64,000 nt of DNA from Algoriphagus algorifonticola (GTDB lineage Bacteria > Bacteroidota > Bacteroidia > Cytophagales > Cyclobacteriaceae), in the NCBI RefSeq assembly GCF_007655305.1, contig NZ_VLOG01000055.1:62001-126000 (forward strand). Reading direction: 5' to 3'. Positions 16,925-26,111 of this stretch are shown piece after piece. A program made the position numbers and the translations under genes. How positions within the stretch are numbered: the first letter of the stretch is position 1; each line of letters begins with the position of its first letter. The notes beneath the pieces were generated by a model, which saw nothing but the letters and a program-made list of their open reading frames with translations, did no database searches and had not been told where the DNA came from.

Positions 16925-16967
16925 AAGACTCTTGGTTTCGCTTCGGAACTGAGAGTCTTTTTATTTT
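16925..16967 (+). terminator. Intrinsic terminator of purH
   Basis: AAGACTCT (16925-16932) and AGAGTCTT (16952-16959) form an 8-bp stem followed by TTTATTTT. Confidence 0.85.
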
Positions 16968-17103
16968 GAAGTCCTAGGAAAGCTGATTGAGTCTTTAGAG
17001 ATGAACTAATCAACATTCACCTTCTTAAACTTTACAATTGATCCTTTAATCTGCTTTAATTTTCTCCTAATTTGCAATTCAAATAAAATTAAGGAATCAT
17101 CCT

Positions 17104-17132
17104 GTACTTGGTACCTTGTACTAGTACTTCGT
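17104..17132 (+). repeat. Short 7-bp tandem repeat tract in the cysS leader
   Basis: GTACTTG, GTACCTT, GTACTAG, then TACTTCG: heptads built on GTAC, ending 7 bp before the cysS ATG. A different word from the typA and purH tracts but the same period. Confidence 0.6.
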
Positions 17133-17139
17133 ATATATT

Positions 17140-18633
17140 ATGAAATCGCACCAACTCAAACTCTACAATACCCTTTCCAGGGATAAAGAAGAATTCCAAC
17201 CAATCAATCCTCCATTTGTGGGAATGTATGTTTGTGGTCCGACCGTATACGGCGATGCGCACTTAGGGCATGGCAGGCCTGCAATCACTTTTGATACAGT
17301 CAATAGATATTTGACTCATTTAGGATATAAAGTTCGCTATGTCAGAAACATTACCGATGTAGGTCACTTGCAGGGTGATGCGGATGAAGGAGAAGATAAG
17401 ATTGCCAAAAAAGCCAAACTAGAGCAGTTGGAACCTATGGAAGTAGCCCAGCAATACACGGATACTTATCACAGAGATATGGCTTTGTTGAATACTCTGA
17501 AACCAAACATTGAACCTCGTGCCACAGGCCATATTCCAGAACAAATCGCTTTGGTTGAGGCGATTCTAAAAGAAGGTTTGGCCTATGAAGTAAATGGTTC
17601 AGTTTATTTCGATGTATTGAAATACAATAAGACCTATAAGTACGGGAAGCTTTCCGGAAGAGTACTGGAAGAGTTAATGAGCGGAAGTAGGGATTTGGAT
17701 GGACAGGGTGAGAAACGAAATGCGGTAGATTTTGCATTATGGAAGAACGCTGCACCTGAGCATCTAATGAAGTGGGAGTCTCCTTGGGGATTGGGCTTTC
17801 CTGGTTGGCATTTAGAGTGTACAGCGATGAGCTCCAAATACCTGGGAAGTCAATTTGATATACATGGAGGCGGTATGGACTTGATGTTTCCTCATCACGA
17901 ATGTGAAATAGCACAGGGAAATGCCTGCAATCACAGAGATCCGGCCCGTTACTGGATGCACAATAACATGATTACCATCAATGGGCAGAAAATGGGCAAA
18001 TCCTTGGGGAATTTTATTACCCTTCAGGAATTGTTCACCGGGAAGCATGACTTATTGGAACAGGCATACAGCCCGATGACCATTCGCTATTTTATATTGA
18101 CTGCCCACTACCGATCTACCTTGGATTTCTCCAATGAAGCTCTTCAGGCTGCTCAAAAAGGCTATAAGAAGATTATCAATGGATTGAGAATTGCCAGAAA
18201 TTTAGAATATCAATCAGAGGAAGGTATTGCTCTGGATGAAAATCAAATCAAGCAGATTGAGTCCAGTATCGCTAATGCCTACAGGGCCATGGACGATGAT
18301 TTCAATACTGCTCAGGCGATTGGACATTTATTTAATTTGCTTAAAAAGATCAACTCCATCTTTACAGGCCAACTAAAATCCGCCTCCCTAGGGAAAGAGG
18401 TATTTGATCAGTTAAAAGATAACTACATCACTTTTGTGACCGAAATACTAGGCTTGGTTGAAGAAAAAAGCGATGTTCAGGAAAATATGCTTGACTTATT
18501 GCTGCAATTGTATGGAGAAGCTAAGAAAGCTAGAGATTATGCCAAGGTGGATGAAATCAGGGCAGGCTTGAAGTCCATGGGATTTGTAATAAAAGATATG
18601 AAAGACAAAATTGACTGGGCATATGAAGAATAA
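17140..18633 (+). CDS. cysS: Cysteinyl-tRNA synthetase
   Basis: 497 residues, normal length. Class I features are clear: the zinc Cys32 in VCGPTVYG, the HIGH motif as HLGH (41-44), ECTAMSS and HHECEIAQ zinc ligands, and the KMSKS loop as KMGKS (284-288). Charges tRNA-Cys with cysteine. The downstream M28 peptidase gene begins inside its last four codons, so they are probably cotranscribed. Confidence 0.97.
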   Translation: MKSHQLKLYNTLSRDKEEFQPINPPFVGMYVCGPTVYGDAHLGHGRPAITFDTVNRYLTHLGYKVRYVRNITDVGHLQGDADEGEDKIAKKAKLEQLEPMEVAQQYTDTYHRDMALLNTLKPNIEPRATGHIPEQIALVEAILKEGLAYEVNGSVYFDVLKYNKTYKYGKLSGRVLEELMSGSRDLDGQGEKRNAVDFALWKNAAPEHLMKWESPWGLGFPGWHLECTAMSSKYLGSQFDIHGGGMDLMFPHHECEIAQGNACNHRDPARYWMHNNMITINGQKMGKSLGNFITLQELFTGKHDLLEQAYSPMTIRYFILTAHYRSTLDFSNEALQAAQKGYKKIINGLRIARNLEYQSEEGIALDENQIKQIESSIANAYRAMDDDFNTAQAIGHLFNLLKKINSIFTGQLKSASLGKEVFDQLKDNYITFVTEILGLVEEKSDVQENMLDLLLQLYGEAKKARDYAKVDEIRAGLKSMGFVIKDMKDKIDWAYEE

Positions 18634-19603
18634 ACTCTGGATTCTCTTACTATTAATTCTTTTTGGAGCTTGCTCAGGAGAAAAAAGTACTCAACAATCC
18701 AATAGCAGCGAGGAACCTGTAAAGCCTTACCCAAGCTTCAGTGCAGATTCTGCTTATGCTTTTGTGCAAAAACAAGTGGATTTTGGGCCGAGAGTACCAG
18801 GAACCGAAGCGCATGAAAACACCAAAAAGTGGTTGATCTCCCAGTTTGAAAATTGGGGCTGGTCTGTACAAACTCAGGATTTTCAAGCTAAAACTTATGA
18901 TGGACTCAATTGGGACCTCACTAATATCATCGCTTCTTTTAAACCAGAGGCGGAAAAGAGAATATTGCTCGCTGCCCATTGGGATACCCGAAGAATCGCA
19001 GATAAAGATACTGACAGGATCGATGAACCAATTGACGGAGCCAATGATGGAGGTTCAGGAGTTGGAGTTTTATTGGAAATTGCCCGGGTAATTCAAGCTC
19101 AGGGATTAAAACCGGATGTAGGCATAGATATCATCCTCTTTGACGGGGAAGATGATGGGGAGCCTGAAACTTCCAGAGCTAGAAATAATTCACAAATCTG
19201 GTGGTGTTTAGGCTCGCAGTACTGGTCAAAAAACAAGCATCAGGCAAACTATACCGCTTATTATGGCATTTTAGTGGACTTGGTTGGTGCCAAGGGAGCT
19301 AGATTTTTCAAAGAAGGATACTCCCGCCAATATGCCTCAGGAATTTTGAAGAAAGTCTGGGACAACGCCGCTAAAATTGGACATTCAGCCTTTTTTATCA
19401 ACAGAAATGCCCCAGAGATCTTGGACGACCATGTATTTGTTAACGAGGATGCTGGAATTCCGATGATTGACATCATTGAGTTCTCTCCAGACTACGGTTT
19501 TGGCCTATATCACCATACTCATCAGGATAATATGGAACTGATTGATGCAAGATCCTTGCAAGCTGTCGGAGAAACTGTTTTATTTACAGTTTATCAGGAA
19601 TAA
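18623..19603 (+). CDS. M28 family peptidase / glutaminyl cyclase-like lipoprotein
   Basis: 326 residues from the ATG at 18623, which overlaps the cysS end by 11 bp; this start yields a lipoprotein signal with lipobox LFGAC (Cys17). The zinc aminopeptidase fold shows AAHWDTR (His119, Asp121), GANDGGSG (Asp142), FDGEDDGE (Glu175-Asp178 region) and a late HHTHQDN. The single-zinc arrangement and the [11 protein letters not shown] block resemble secreted glutaminyl-peptide cyclotransferases more than classic aminopeptidases, so N-terminal pyroglutamate formation on exported proteins is likely. T9SS cargo in this phylum often carries N-terminal Gln. Confidence 0.85.
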   Translation: MKNKLWILLLLILFGACSGEKSTQQSNSSEEPVKPYPSFSADSAYAFVQKQVDFGPRVPGTEAHENTKKWLISQFENWGWSVQTQDFQAKTYDGLNWDLTNIIASFKPEAEKRILLAAHWDTRRIADKDTDRIDEPIDGANDGGSGVGVLLEIARVIQAQGLKPDVGIDIILFDGEDDGEPETSRARNNSQIWWCLGSQYWSKNKHQANYTAYYGILVDLVGAKGARFFKEGYSRQYASGILKKVWDNAAKIGHSAFFINRNAPEILDDHVFVNEDAGIPMIDIIEFSPDYGFGLYHHTHQDNMELIDARSLQAVGETVLFTVYQE

Positions 19604-19707
19604 AATTTTCAACTGATTTTATTGCAATTCAAACAATTGTTGACGATTGCAATTATAAATTTGGAAATTAAGTTTTGCTGAAACTGAAATAGACAATTTA
19701 GAGACAG

Positions 19708-19798
19708 ATGAAATCGAGCATATCGGATCCGACACACACCAGGACGATTATAATTTATTCGAGATTCCATGTGACTTCTGAGAAACGATTTTAAACAC
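19708..19798 (+). repeat. Repeat unit U6, leader of the LacI-type regulator
   Basis: 91-bp unit starting ATGAAATCGAGCATATC, with the shared ACACACAC and ACGATTATAAT blocks and ending in a diverged 37-nt constant module (19768-19804) whose ATG starts the regulator gene. Here the stem pair is CATGTG (19768-19773) with CACATG (19796-19801): both sides changed relative to the other copies, keeping the pairing. A 28-codon ORF from 19708 stops 4 nt before the gene. Confidence 0.85.
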
Positions 19799-20824
19799 AT
19801 GAAAAAAGGGCATCAGGTTACCATGAAGGAAATTGCGAAGAAACTGGGGGTATCCGTTTCCACCATTTCTCGTGCATTGAAAGATTCTCCTGAGTTACAT
19901 CCAGAAACCAAGCGGAAGATTGTGGAGATGGCAAAGGAGATGAACTATCAACCCAATCTCTTGGCGCAGAGTCTTAGAATCAGCCGAACCAAAACCCTTG
20001 GAGTGATTGTGCCTGAAATTACCTCCCACTTCTTTGCATCCTGTATTAGTGGCATTCAGGATCACGCCAATAAAAGAGGGTATAATGTAATGATATGTCA
20101 ATCCAATGAATCCATTGATCAGGAAATTGCCAATATCAGAACCTTAGTTGCCTCTCAGGTAGATGCACTTTTGATCTCTTTGAGTAGAGAAACCAATCAC
20201 TACGAACATCTCTACGAGCTCTATAGCCGAGAAATCCCTTTTGTCCTTTTTGATCGTGTTCAGGAGGACATCCCTGTGTCCAAAGTGACTTTCAATGATG
20301 CAGGCGGCGCGTATCAGGTGACTCATCACCTTTTGGAAATGGGATGTAGAAATATTGTATTCGTTTCCGGACCTGAAGACCTATATATTTCTAAAAAGAG
20401 AAAAGAAGGCTATCTAAAAGCCCTTAATGAGTACGGAATTAAGGAAAACTCTGACTTTATTAAAGTCACCGATTTGACTCTAGAGGGAAATATAGAAGTA
20501 GCCAAAGAAATTGCAGCGATGAAATCTCGTCCTGATGCAGTTTTTTGTATGATAGATCCGGTTGCGGTAGATGTCTTAACCTACTGGAAATCTATTGGAC
20601 TTAAAGTTCCAGAGGAAATCGCCCTTGCAGGATTTACAAACAACCCTACATCGGCGGTAGTAGAACCGCCTTTGACTACAGTATCTCAACCCGGCTATGA
20701 AATGGGAAAATTGGCAGTAAGCCATCTTTTAGATCAATTGGATGGCCTAGCTTCAGACGATCCTATTTCCATTGTTTTGGAAACCACCTTGGTACCAAGG
20801 AAGTCATCCAATAGACAAGCTTAA
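19799..20824 (+). CDS. LacI/GalR family transcriptional regulator
   Basis: 341 residues. The helix-turn-helix is at about residues 8-28 (VTMKEIAKKLGVSVSTISRAL) followed by the hinge helix NYQPNLLAQSLR and a periplasmic-binding-protein-like sensor domain (KTLGVIVPEITSHFF onwards). Met9 is a possible alternative start, but residues 1-8 fit other Bacteroidota members less critically, and the first ATG lies at the end of the repeat module. The adjacent ThuA/sugar dehydrogenase gene is the natural target; the inducer is probably a sugar or sugar derivative. It has its own terminator. Confidence 0.92.
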   Translation: MKKGHQVTMKEIAKKLGVSVSTISRALKDSPELHPETKRKIVEMAKEMNYQPNLLAQSLRISRTKTLGVIVPEITSHFFASCISGIQDHANKRGYNVMICQSNESIDQEIANIRTLVASQVDALLISLSRETNHYEHLYELYSREIPFVLFDRVQEDIPVSKVTFNDAGGAYQVTHHLLEMGCRNIVFVSGPEDLYISKKRKEGYLKALNEYGIKENSDFIKVTDLTLEGNIEVAKEIAAMKSRPDAVFCMIDPVAVDVLTYWKSIGLKVPEEIALAGFTNNPTSAVVEPPLTTVSQPGYEMGKLAVSHLLDQLDGLASDDPISIVLETTLVPRKSSNRQA

Positions 20825-20847
20825 GTCTTATAAAAGACTTTCTTACT

Positions 20848-20888
20848 AATCTGATAAACCAATGCTTATCAGATTTTAATTTTTTATT
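20848..20888 (+). terminator. Intrinsic terminator of the lacI-type gene
   Basis: A perfect 10-bp stem AATCTGATAA (20848-20857) / TTATCAGATT (20866-20875) with an 8-nt loop, then TTAATTTTTTATT. Confidence 0.88.
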
Positions 20889-20954
20889 GTCTCAATTTGA
20901 AAAAATAGAGCTATTCATCTTCGAAAATCACCGAAATTCAATTACTTAGCAGGC

Positions 20955-20970
20955 GGAATTTTAGAATTCC
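20955..20970. promoter_or_regulatory. Palindrome upstream of the sugar-dehydrogenase gene, possible operator
   Basis: GGAATTTTAGAATTCC is an inverted repeat (6-bp arms, 4-bp centre) 26 bp before the ATG at 20996 and next to a near-consensus -7 box (TATTTTG). It could be the operator for the adjacent LacI regulator, but it lacks the central CG typical of LacI-family sites. Confidence 0.3.
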
Positions 20971-20995
20971 CTATTTTGCTTAAAATTATACAGTA

Positions 20996-23900
20996 ATGAA
21001 TTTCTCAAAAACCCTTAAAAACCTATTTCTCCTTTTTTTGGTAGTATTGCTGGCATTTTCTGCCTGTAAAAACAAAAGAGAAGGAAACCCTAAAGTCCTT
21101 ATTTTCAGTAAAACAGCTGGATTTGTTCATGAATCTATCCCGGATGGAATAGCAGCAATTCAGAAGTTGGGAGCTGAAAATGGCTTTGATGTGGATCAAA
21201 CCCAGAATGCAGAAGACATCAATGAGGAAAACTTGGCCAAATATGCTGCGGTAATCTGGCTTAGCACTACTGGAGATGTATTGGATCACTATCAGGAAGC
21301 TGATTTCGAAAGATATATTCAATCAGGCGGTGGCTATGTGGGAATTCACGCAGCTGCTGACACGGAATACGAGTGGGGCTGGTACGGGAAATTGGTTGGC
21401 GGCTATTTCGCAGATCACCCGGGTATCAATGACCCTCATCCAAATGTTCAGAAGGGAATCGTAACACGAACTGCTGAAAAACACCCTTCCGTCAATTTTC
21501 TTCCTGAATCATGGGAAAGAACAGACGAGTGGTACAGCTATAAAAAGGTAAACCCCGATACCAAAAAACTTTTAATGCTGGACGAGTCTTCTTACCAAGG
21601 AGGACTGGATATGGGAGAGCACCCAATCGCATGGTATCATGACTTTGATGGAGGAAGAGCATTTTATACCGGTGGTGGCCATACCAAGGAGTCCTATCAG
21701 GAAGAAGACTTTCTCAAACATTTATTGGCGGGGATTCAATATGCAATCGGCGAAAATCTGGAATTGGATTATACCGCAGCCACAAGTAAGAGGGCTCCAG
21801 AGGAAAATCGCTTTACCAAGACTTACCTTTCCATGGGTGAGTTTACCGAGCCTACTGAAATGACCATTTTACCCAACCTGGATATTTTGGTGGCTCAAAG
21901 AAGAGGTGAAATTCTTTATTTTAATAATGAAACCGAGAAGCTAGAAGAAGTAGCCAAACTGAATGTTTATTGGAAATCTGAAGTACCCGGAGTAAATGCT
22001 GAAGAGGGATTGATGGGAATCCAGAAAGACCCCAACTATGCTTCCAATAACTTTGTCTTTGTTTACTATTCTCCAGCAGGTGATGCGGAGATAAACAGAC
22101 TTTCCCGATTTGTCTTCAAAGACGGTGTTTGGGATATGAGTTCAGAAAAAGTAATCTTAGACGTCGCTTCAGATAGAAATATTTGTTGTCATACTGGTGG
22201 TTCCATCGCATTTGATAAGGATGGAAACCTTTATTTATCGACTGGTGACAACTCTACCCCGTTCAATCAAAATGATTCCCAATATGTCTTGAGTGGCTTT
22301 GCTCCTTTGGACGGAAGAGAGGGAAGAAAGCAATGGGATGCCAGAAGAAGTTCAGGAAACTCCAACGACCTAAGAGGAAAAATCCTTAGAATCAAAGTCC
22401 AAGATGACGGTTCTTACACTATCCCTGCAGGCAATCTTTATCCCGAAGGCACTGCTAATACCAGACCTGAAATATATGTTCAAGGAAATAGAAACCCATA
22501 CAGAATTGCCGTAGACCAAAAAACAGGTTTTCTATACTGGGGTGAAGTAGGTCCCGATGCCAGCAATGATTCATTAGACAGCAAGGGCCCGAGAGGCTAT
22601 GACGAAGTCAATCAAGCAAGAACAGCCGGTAATTTTGGATGGCCTTATGCTATTGGAAATAACTACACCTATTTTGAGTATGATTACGCCGCTGGAAAAT
22701 CCGGATTGAAGTTCGATCCTGCAAAGCCAGTAAATAATTCACCTCATAATACAGGTCTCAAAGAATTACCTGCCACCCAAGCGGCATTCATTTGGTATCC
22801 ATATGCAGCATCACCTGACTTTCCACAAGTAGGAACAGGAGGTAGAAATGCAATGGCAGGACCAGTTTATTATTCCGATTTATATCAAAGTGAAGGTAAA
22901 ATGCCGGATTATTTCGACGGCAAACTCTTCATTTATGATTGGATTAGAGGTTGGGTTAAAGTAGTTACTATGGAAGAAAACGGTGACTTCTCTAAAATGG
23001 AGCCTTTCATGCCAAATACCAAATTCAACTCCTTGATAGATATGGAAATGGGGCCTGATGGCAAAATTTATATTTTGGAATATGGAAATGGCTGGTTTAC
23101 CAAAAATCCTGATGCCGGACTTTCAAGAATAGATTTTAACGGAGGAAATAGACCTCCTGTGGTTGAATCTGTAACAGCAGATAAATCCTCCGGGTTGGCA
23201 CCATTGTCAGTTACCTTTACTGCCCAAGCCTCAGATCCTGAAAAAGACCCAATCACCTATGTTTGGGACTTGGGAAATGGAAAAACAGAAAAAACCACAG
23301 AACCAACGATTACCACCACTTTTGATTCGGTAGGTGAATATGAAGTAACAGTCATGGCTTCTGATCCGGCAGGGATGGAAGGAAAAGGACCGAAAGCAAA
23401 TGTATATGTGGGAAATGTAGCTCCTGAAGTGAGTATAAAGGTAGAGGGTAATCAATCCTTCTATTTTCCTGGTAGAAAAGTAAACTACCAAATCACGGTA
23501 ACTGACCAAAACCACCCTGAAGCTTCCAATGATTTGAGCAATTTGTATGTAGCTGCTGATTACATCGAAGGGTTGGATCAAGCAGAGGCAGACATGGGCC
23601 ACAAAGTAATGAGCGAAGCTATGACTGGAAAAGCACTGGTACAGTCGCTTACTTGTAAAACCTGCCACAAAGAAAACGAGGCTTCCGTGGGTCCTGCCTA
23701 TACAGAAGTAGCCAAAAAGTATAGAAATAGAGATGCTGCCTATTTGATGGATAAAATCAAAAATGGTGGCGGAGGAGTCTGGGGCGAAACAGTAATGCCA
23801 GCAAATCCAGATTTGAAAGAATCAGATTTGAAGGCTTTGGTGACCTATGTACTTTCTTTAAAAGGTGAACAAAAACCTAGCTTAGCTTCTAAAGGCAGTT

Positions 23901-24442
23901 TAGATCCAACATTGGGCAAAACCCCTTCACCAAAAGGAGCCTTAATAATCAATGCATCCTACACCGACGCAGGTGGAGAAAACATCAAACCCTTGTCAGG
24001 CAGTAGCTCGATAGTTTTGACTGCCAATACCATTGATTTAGGAAGATCAGGGGATATGGAAGGATATACTTCAATGTCCTTCGATGGCAATAACTTGATG
24101 ATGGTGCCAGGTCAAAAAGGTCATTTTTCTTTACCTGCTACTGACATGACAGGGGTTGGGTCTGTTACCTTGACTACCGCTTCTGTAGAGCCCTTGAAAA
24201 CGGGAGTAGATTTCGAAATCAGGTTGGATAGTCCAACTGGTGAAGTATTGGCGAAAGGCACATTTGTTCAGAGAAACCAACAAAAAGCGCCTGGAATGCC
24301 AGTAATCTATGATCAGGTAACTATTCCTGTCACGGGCCAGATAGATGGAAAGAAGCATAAACTTTACATTGTAAGTGAGCCTCAAGGAGGAGCTGAAATT
24401 GGAACATTTATTTTGGCAAATATTACATTCAATGCCAAGTAA
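20996..24442 (+). CDS. ThuA / glucose-sorbosone dehydrogenase / PKD / cytochrome c fusion lipoprotein
   Basis: 1148 residues. Lipobox LAFSAC gives Cys24. In order: a ThuA-like domain (about 33-250; KVLIFSKTAGFVHESI, GGGYVGIHAAADTEY), a six-bladed PQQ-type sugar dehydrogenase (about 275-700; GLMGIQKDPNY, GNRNPYRIA, EVGPDA), a PKD domain (about 715-805), a class I cytochrome c with CKTCH near 887 and a Met ligand in TVMPANP, and a C-terminal carbohydrate-binding (CBM6-like) domain (about 985-1148). The layout implies a lipid-anchored enzyme in the envelope that binds a glycan, oxidises a sugar and passes electrons to its own haem. A terminator follows. Probably controlled by the upstream LacI protein. 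Confidence 0.9.
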   Translation: MNFSKTLKNLFLLFLVVLLAFSACKNKREGNPKVLIFSKTAGFVHESIPDGIAAIQKLGAENGFDVDQTQNAEDINEENLAKYAAVIWLSTTGDVLDHYQEADFERYIQSGGGYVGIHAAADTEYEWGWYGKLVGGYFADHPGINDPHPNVQKGIVTRTAEKHPSVNFLPESWERTDEWYSYKKVNPDTKKLLMLDESSYQGGLDMGEHPIAWYHDFDGGRAFYTGGGHTKESYQEEDFLKHLLAGIQYAIGENLELDYTAATSKRAPEENRFTKTYLSMGEFTEPTEMTILPNLDILVAQRRGEILYFNNETEKLEEVAKLNVYWKSEVPGVNAEEGLMGIQKDPNYASNNFVFVYYSPAGDAEINRLSRFVFKDGVWDMSSEKVILDVASDRNICCHTGGSIAFDKDGNLYLSTGDNSTPFNQNDSQYVLSGFAPLDGREGRKQWDARRSSGNSNDLRGKILRIKVQDDGSYTIPAGNLYPEGTANTRPEIYVQGNRNPYRIAVDQKTGFLYWGEVGPDASNDSLDSKGPRGYDEVNQARTAGNFGWPYAIGNNYTYFEYDYAAGKSGLKFDPAKPVNNSPHNTGLKELPATQAAFIWYPYAASPDFPQVGTGGRNAMAGPVYYSDLYQSEGKMPDYFDGKLFIYDWIRGWVKVVTMEENGDFSKMEPFMPNTKFNSLIDMEMGPDGKIYILEYGNGWFTKNPDAGLSRIDFNGGNRPPVVESVTADKSSGLAPLSVTFTAQASDPEKDPITYVWDLGNGKTEKTTEPTITTTFDSVGEYEVTVMASDPAGMEGKGPKANVYVGNVAPEVSIKVEGNQSFYFPGRKVNYQITVTDQNHPEASNDLSNLYVAADYIEGLDQAEADMGHKVMSEAMTGKALVQSLTCKTCHKENEASVGPAYTEVAKKYRNRDAAYLMDKIKNGGGGVWGETVMPANPDLKESDLKALVTYVLSLKGEQKPSLASKGSLDPTLGKTPSPKGALIINASYTDAGGENIKPLSGSSSIVLTANTIDLGRSGDMEGYTSMSFDGNNLMMVPGQKGHFSLPATDMTGVGSVTLTTASVEPLKTGVDFEIRLDSPTGEVLAKGTFVQRNQQKAPGMPVIYDQVTIPVTGQIDGKKHKLYIVSEPQGGAEIGTFILANITFNAK

Positions 24443-24464
24443 ATTATTAAACCCCTAATTTGGA

Positions 24465-24504
24465 AAGGTCAGGCTACTGTTGGTCTGACCTTCCTTATTT
24501 TTCT
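24465..24504 (+). terminator. Intrinsic terminator after the sugar-dehydrogenase fusion
   Basis: AAGGTCAG (24465-24472) pairs with CTGACCTT (24485-24492), loop 12 nt, then CCTTATTTTT. Confidence 0.85.
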
Positions 24505-24575
24505 TGCCTAATTTTTAGCTGAACTTAAAAGAGTTTGACCTTCCAGTGCTAAGTTTTTTTTCAAATAATTTTAAA

Positions 24576-24686
24576 TTTCATCTGTTTATAAATTGTTTTT
24601 CATTGGTCAGATGGAATCTTCGCATTGGTTCCCCGATACATCGAGGCGTCTCTCTGTGTGTCACTTTGGGTCGTGCTCGATTTCAT
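24576..24686 (-). repeat. Repeat unit U7, inverted copy
   Basis: The only copy in minus orientation. Read on the minus strand it starts ATGAAATCGAGCACGACC at 24686, has ACACACAGAGAGACG nearly identical to U5, then a CCCCGAT-type palindrome with one mismatch (24631-24646), and ends with the constant module (24576-24613). The module's ATG opens only six codons (MKFKII), so no gene uses it. A 28-codon ORF from the first ATG stops at 24600. Confidence 0.82.
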
Positions 24687-24763
24687 GACAGTAACAGATT
24701 GAAAACCTGACTTTTATCAGGTCAAACCTGTTACTTTCCACTTGCTTTCATTCTATTTCAATC

Positions 24764-25345
24764 ATGGACTACTACTTCAGAACAGCTCATAACATTGAGG
24801 ATTTCAAGGGGATAATAGCTTTACAGCAAGCCAATCTTTTGCAAAATCTAAGTCCTGAAACTATTCAAAAAGAAGGCTTCGTTCGGGTTTGTCACAGTTT
24901 GGAGGATTTAAAAAAGTTGAATGAGTATGAAAAACAACTCATCGCCATCCAAGACAAGGAAGTAGTAGCTTATATTTTAGCCATGCCGCATGCTTCAAAA
25001 AACTCGATTCCGATGTTGCTACCCATGTTTGAGCAGTTTGACCAAATAGATTGGAAAGGCCAGAAAGTATCAAGCTATAGCTACTTAGCGATCGGGCAGG
25101 TTTGCGTCGCCAAAGAATTCAGATCACAAGGGCTCTTTGCAAATGCATATGCTGCTTACAGAGAATTATTCAGCAAGGAGTATGACTTTGCCATTACCGA
25201 AATCTCAAAGAAAAACCTACGTTCCTTAAAGGCACACAAAAAGATTGGCTTTAAAACCATCCATACTTTTCAGGACGAATACGAGGAATGGGAAATTGTT
25301 CTTTGGGACTGGAAAACAGCTTATATTCAAGATTTAGCTCTTTAA
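24764..25345 (+). CDS. GNAT family N-acetyltransferase
   Basis: 193 residues. The acetyl-CoA-binding motif A is seen in IGQVCVAKEFRSQGLFANAY (R-x-x-G-L form), followed by the motif B region NLRSLKAHKKIGFKTIHTF. The N-terminal half is helical and variable. The acceptor cannot be predicted. The following gene begins 34 bp downstream and may be cotranscribed. Confidence 0.83.
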   Translation: MDYYFRTAHNIEDFKGIIALQQANLLQNLSPETIQKEGFVRVCHSLEDLKKLNEYEKQLIAIQDKEVVAYILAMPHASKNSIPMLLPMFEQFDQIDWKGQKVSSYSYLAIGQVCVAKEFRSQGLFANAYAAYRELFSKEYDFAITEISKKNLRSLKAHKKIGFKTIHTFQDEYEEWEIVLWDWKTAYIQDLAL

Positions 25346-25379
25346 TTTCCTATATTCAAATTCACAAAATTTTCTAATT

Positions 25380-26039
25380 ATGTCAACCATCCCCAATGAA
25401 TGGTTTCATACTTTTTCCTCTACTGATCAATTAATTGCAGATGGAAAAAATATCACCGAACAATTTGTTGCAGATATTCATCAAATCAATCCAAATCAGA
25501 AATTTGATGTAAAAGTAATTATCAACACCACCCCTGCATTAGTATTCTTTGACCCTTCCACCAAAACAGTCAACCTTCCTTTTTGGGATCAATTACAAAA
25601 AGAAGCCATCGGTTTTTTTGATCAAATGGGCGGATCTAAAGAGGCAGGGAAAACCCTATTTGGACTATTTTTCAATGGTTTCTACCTCCCTCATGAACTG
25701 GGACACGGAGTTCAGTTTTTCGTGAAAGGAGACGAAAAAGGATCCTACATAAATGAATTGTTTGCCAATCAAATAGGAATGCAATGGTGGAGAAAACATG
25801 GGCAAGAGGCTAACCTGAAATCTTGTTATGATTTTGCGCAGCACATCATGGGTATCTTACCAAACCCGGTACCTAAAGGGATGACGGTAGAAGAATATTT
25901 CAATAAAAACTATGACCAAGTGTCTTCCAACCCATTTATTTATGGATTTCTACAGTTTGGTCAGTTTATAAAAGTATATGAAGACAAATCCTTAGGTGAT
26001 TTTGACGCTTTGATTAAGTCTTATATGGGCATCAAATAA
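25380..26039 (+). CDS. Putative zinc metallopeptidase-like protein (HELGH)
   Basis: 219 residues, no signal peptide. HELGH at residues 105-109 is a clear HExxH zinc site, with a candidate third ligand at Glu126 (NELFANQIG), 17 residues on, as in gluzincin-like peptidases. I do not recognise the family. The protein is cytoplasmic by appearance, lies in a group of small + strand genes and is short for a peptidase. It could be a protease, a Zn-dependent scaffold, or an enzyme of unknown reaction. Confidence 0.65.
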   Translation: MSTIPNEWFHTFSSTDQLIADGKNITEQFVADIHQINPNQKFDVKVIINTTPALVFFDPSTKTVNLPFWDQLQKEAIGFFDQMGGSKEAGKTLFGLFFNGFYLPHELGHGVQFFVKGDEKGSYINELFANQIGMQWWRKHGQEANLKSCYDFAQHIMGILPNPVPKGMTVEEYFNKNYDQVSSNPFIYGFLQFGQFIKVYEDKSLGDFDALIKSYMGIK

Positions 26040-26111
26040 AGAACAGCCCTCTTCAAACAAGCTTCCTTATTTTTTGTTAGCTTTCCAAACAAAACCCAAA
26101 ACCAAACAGAT

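Noticed and set aside
20955..20970. The palindrome as a firm LacI operator
   Set aside because: No central CG and no second copy at other candidate targets; kept only as a low-confidence feature.
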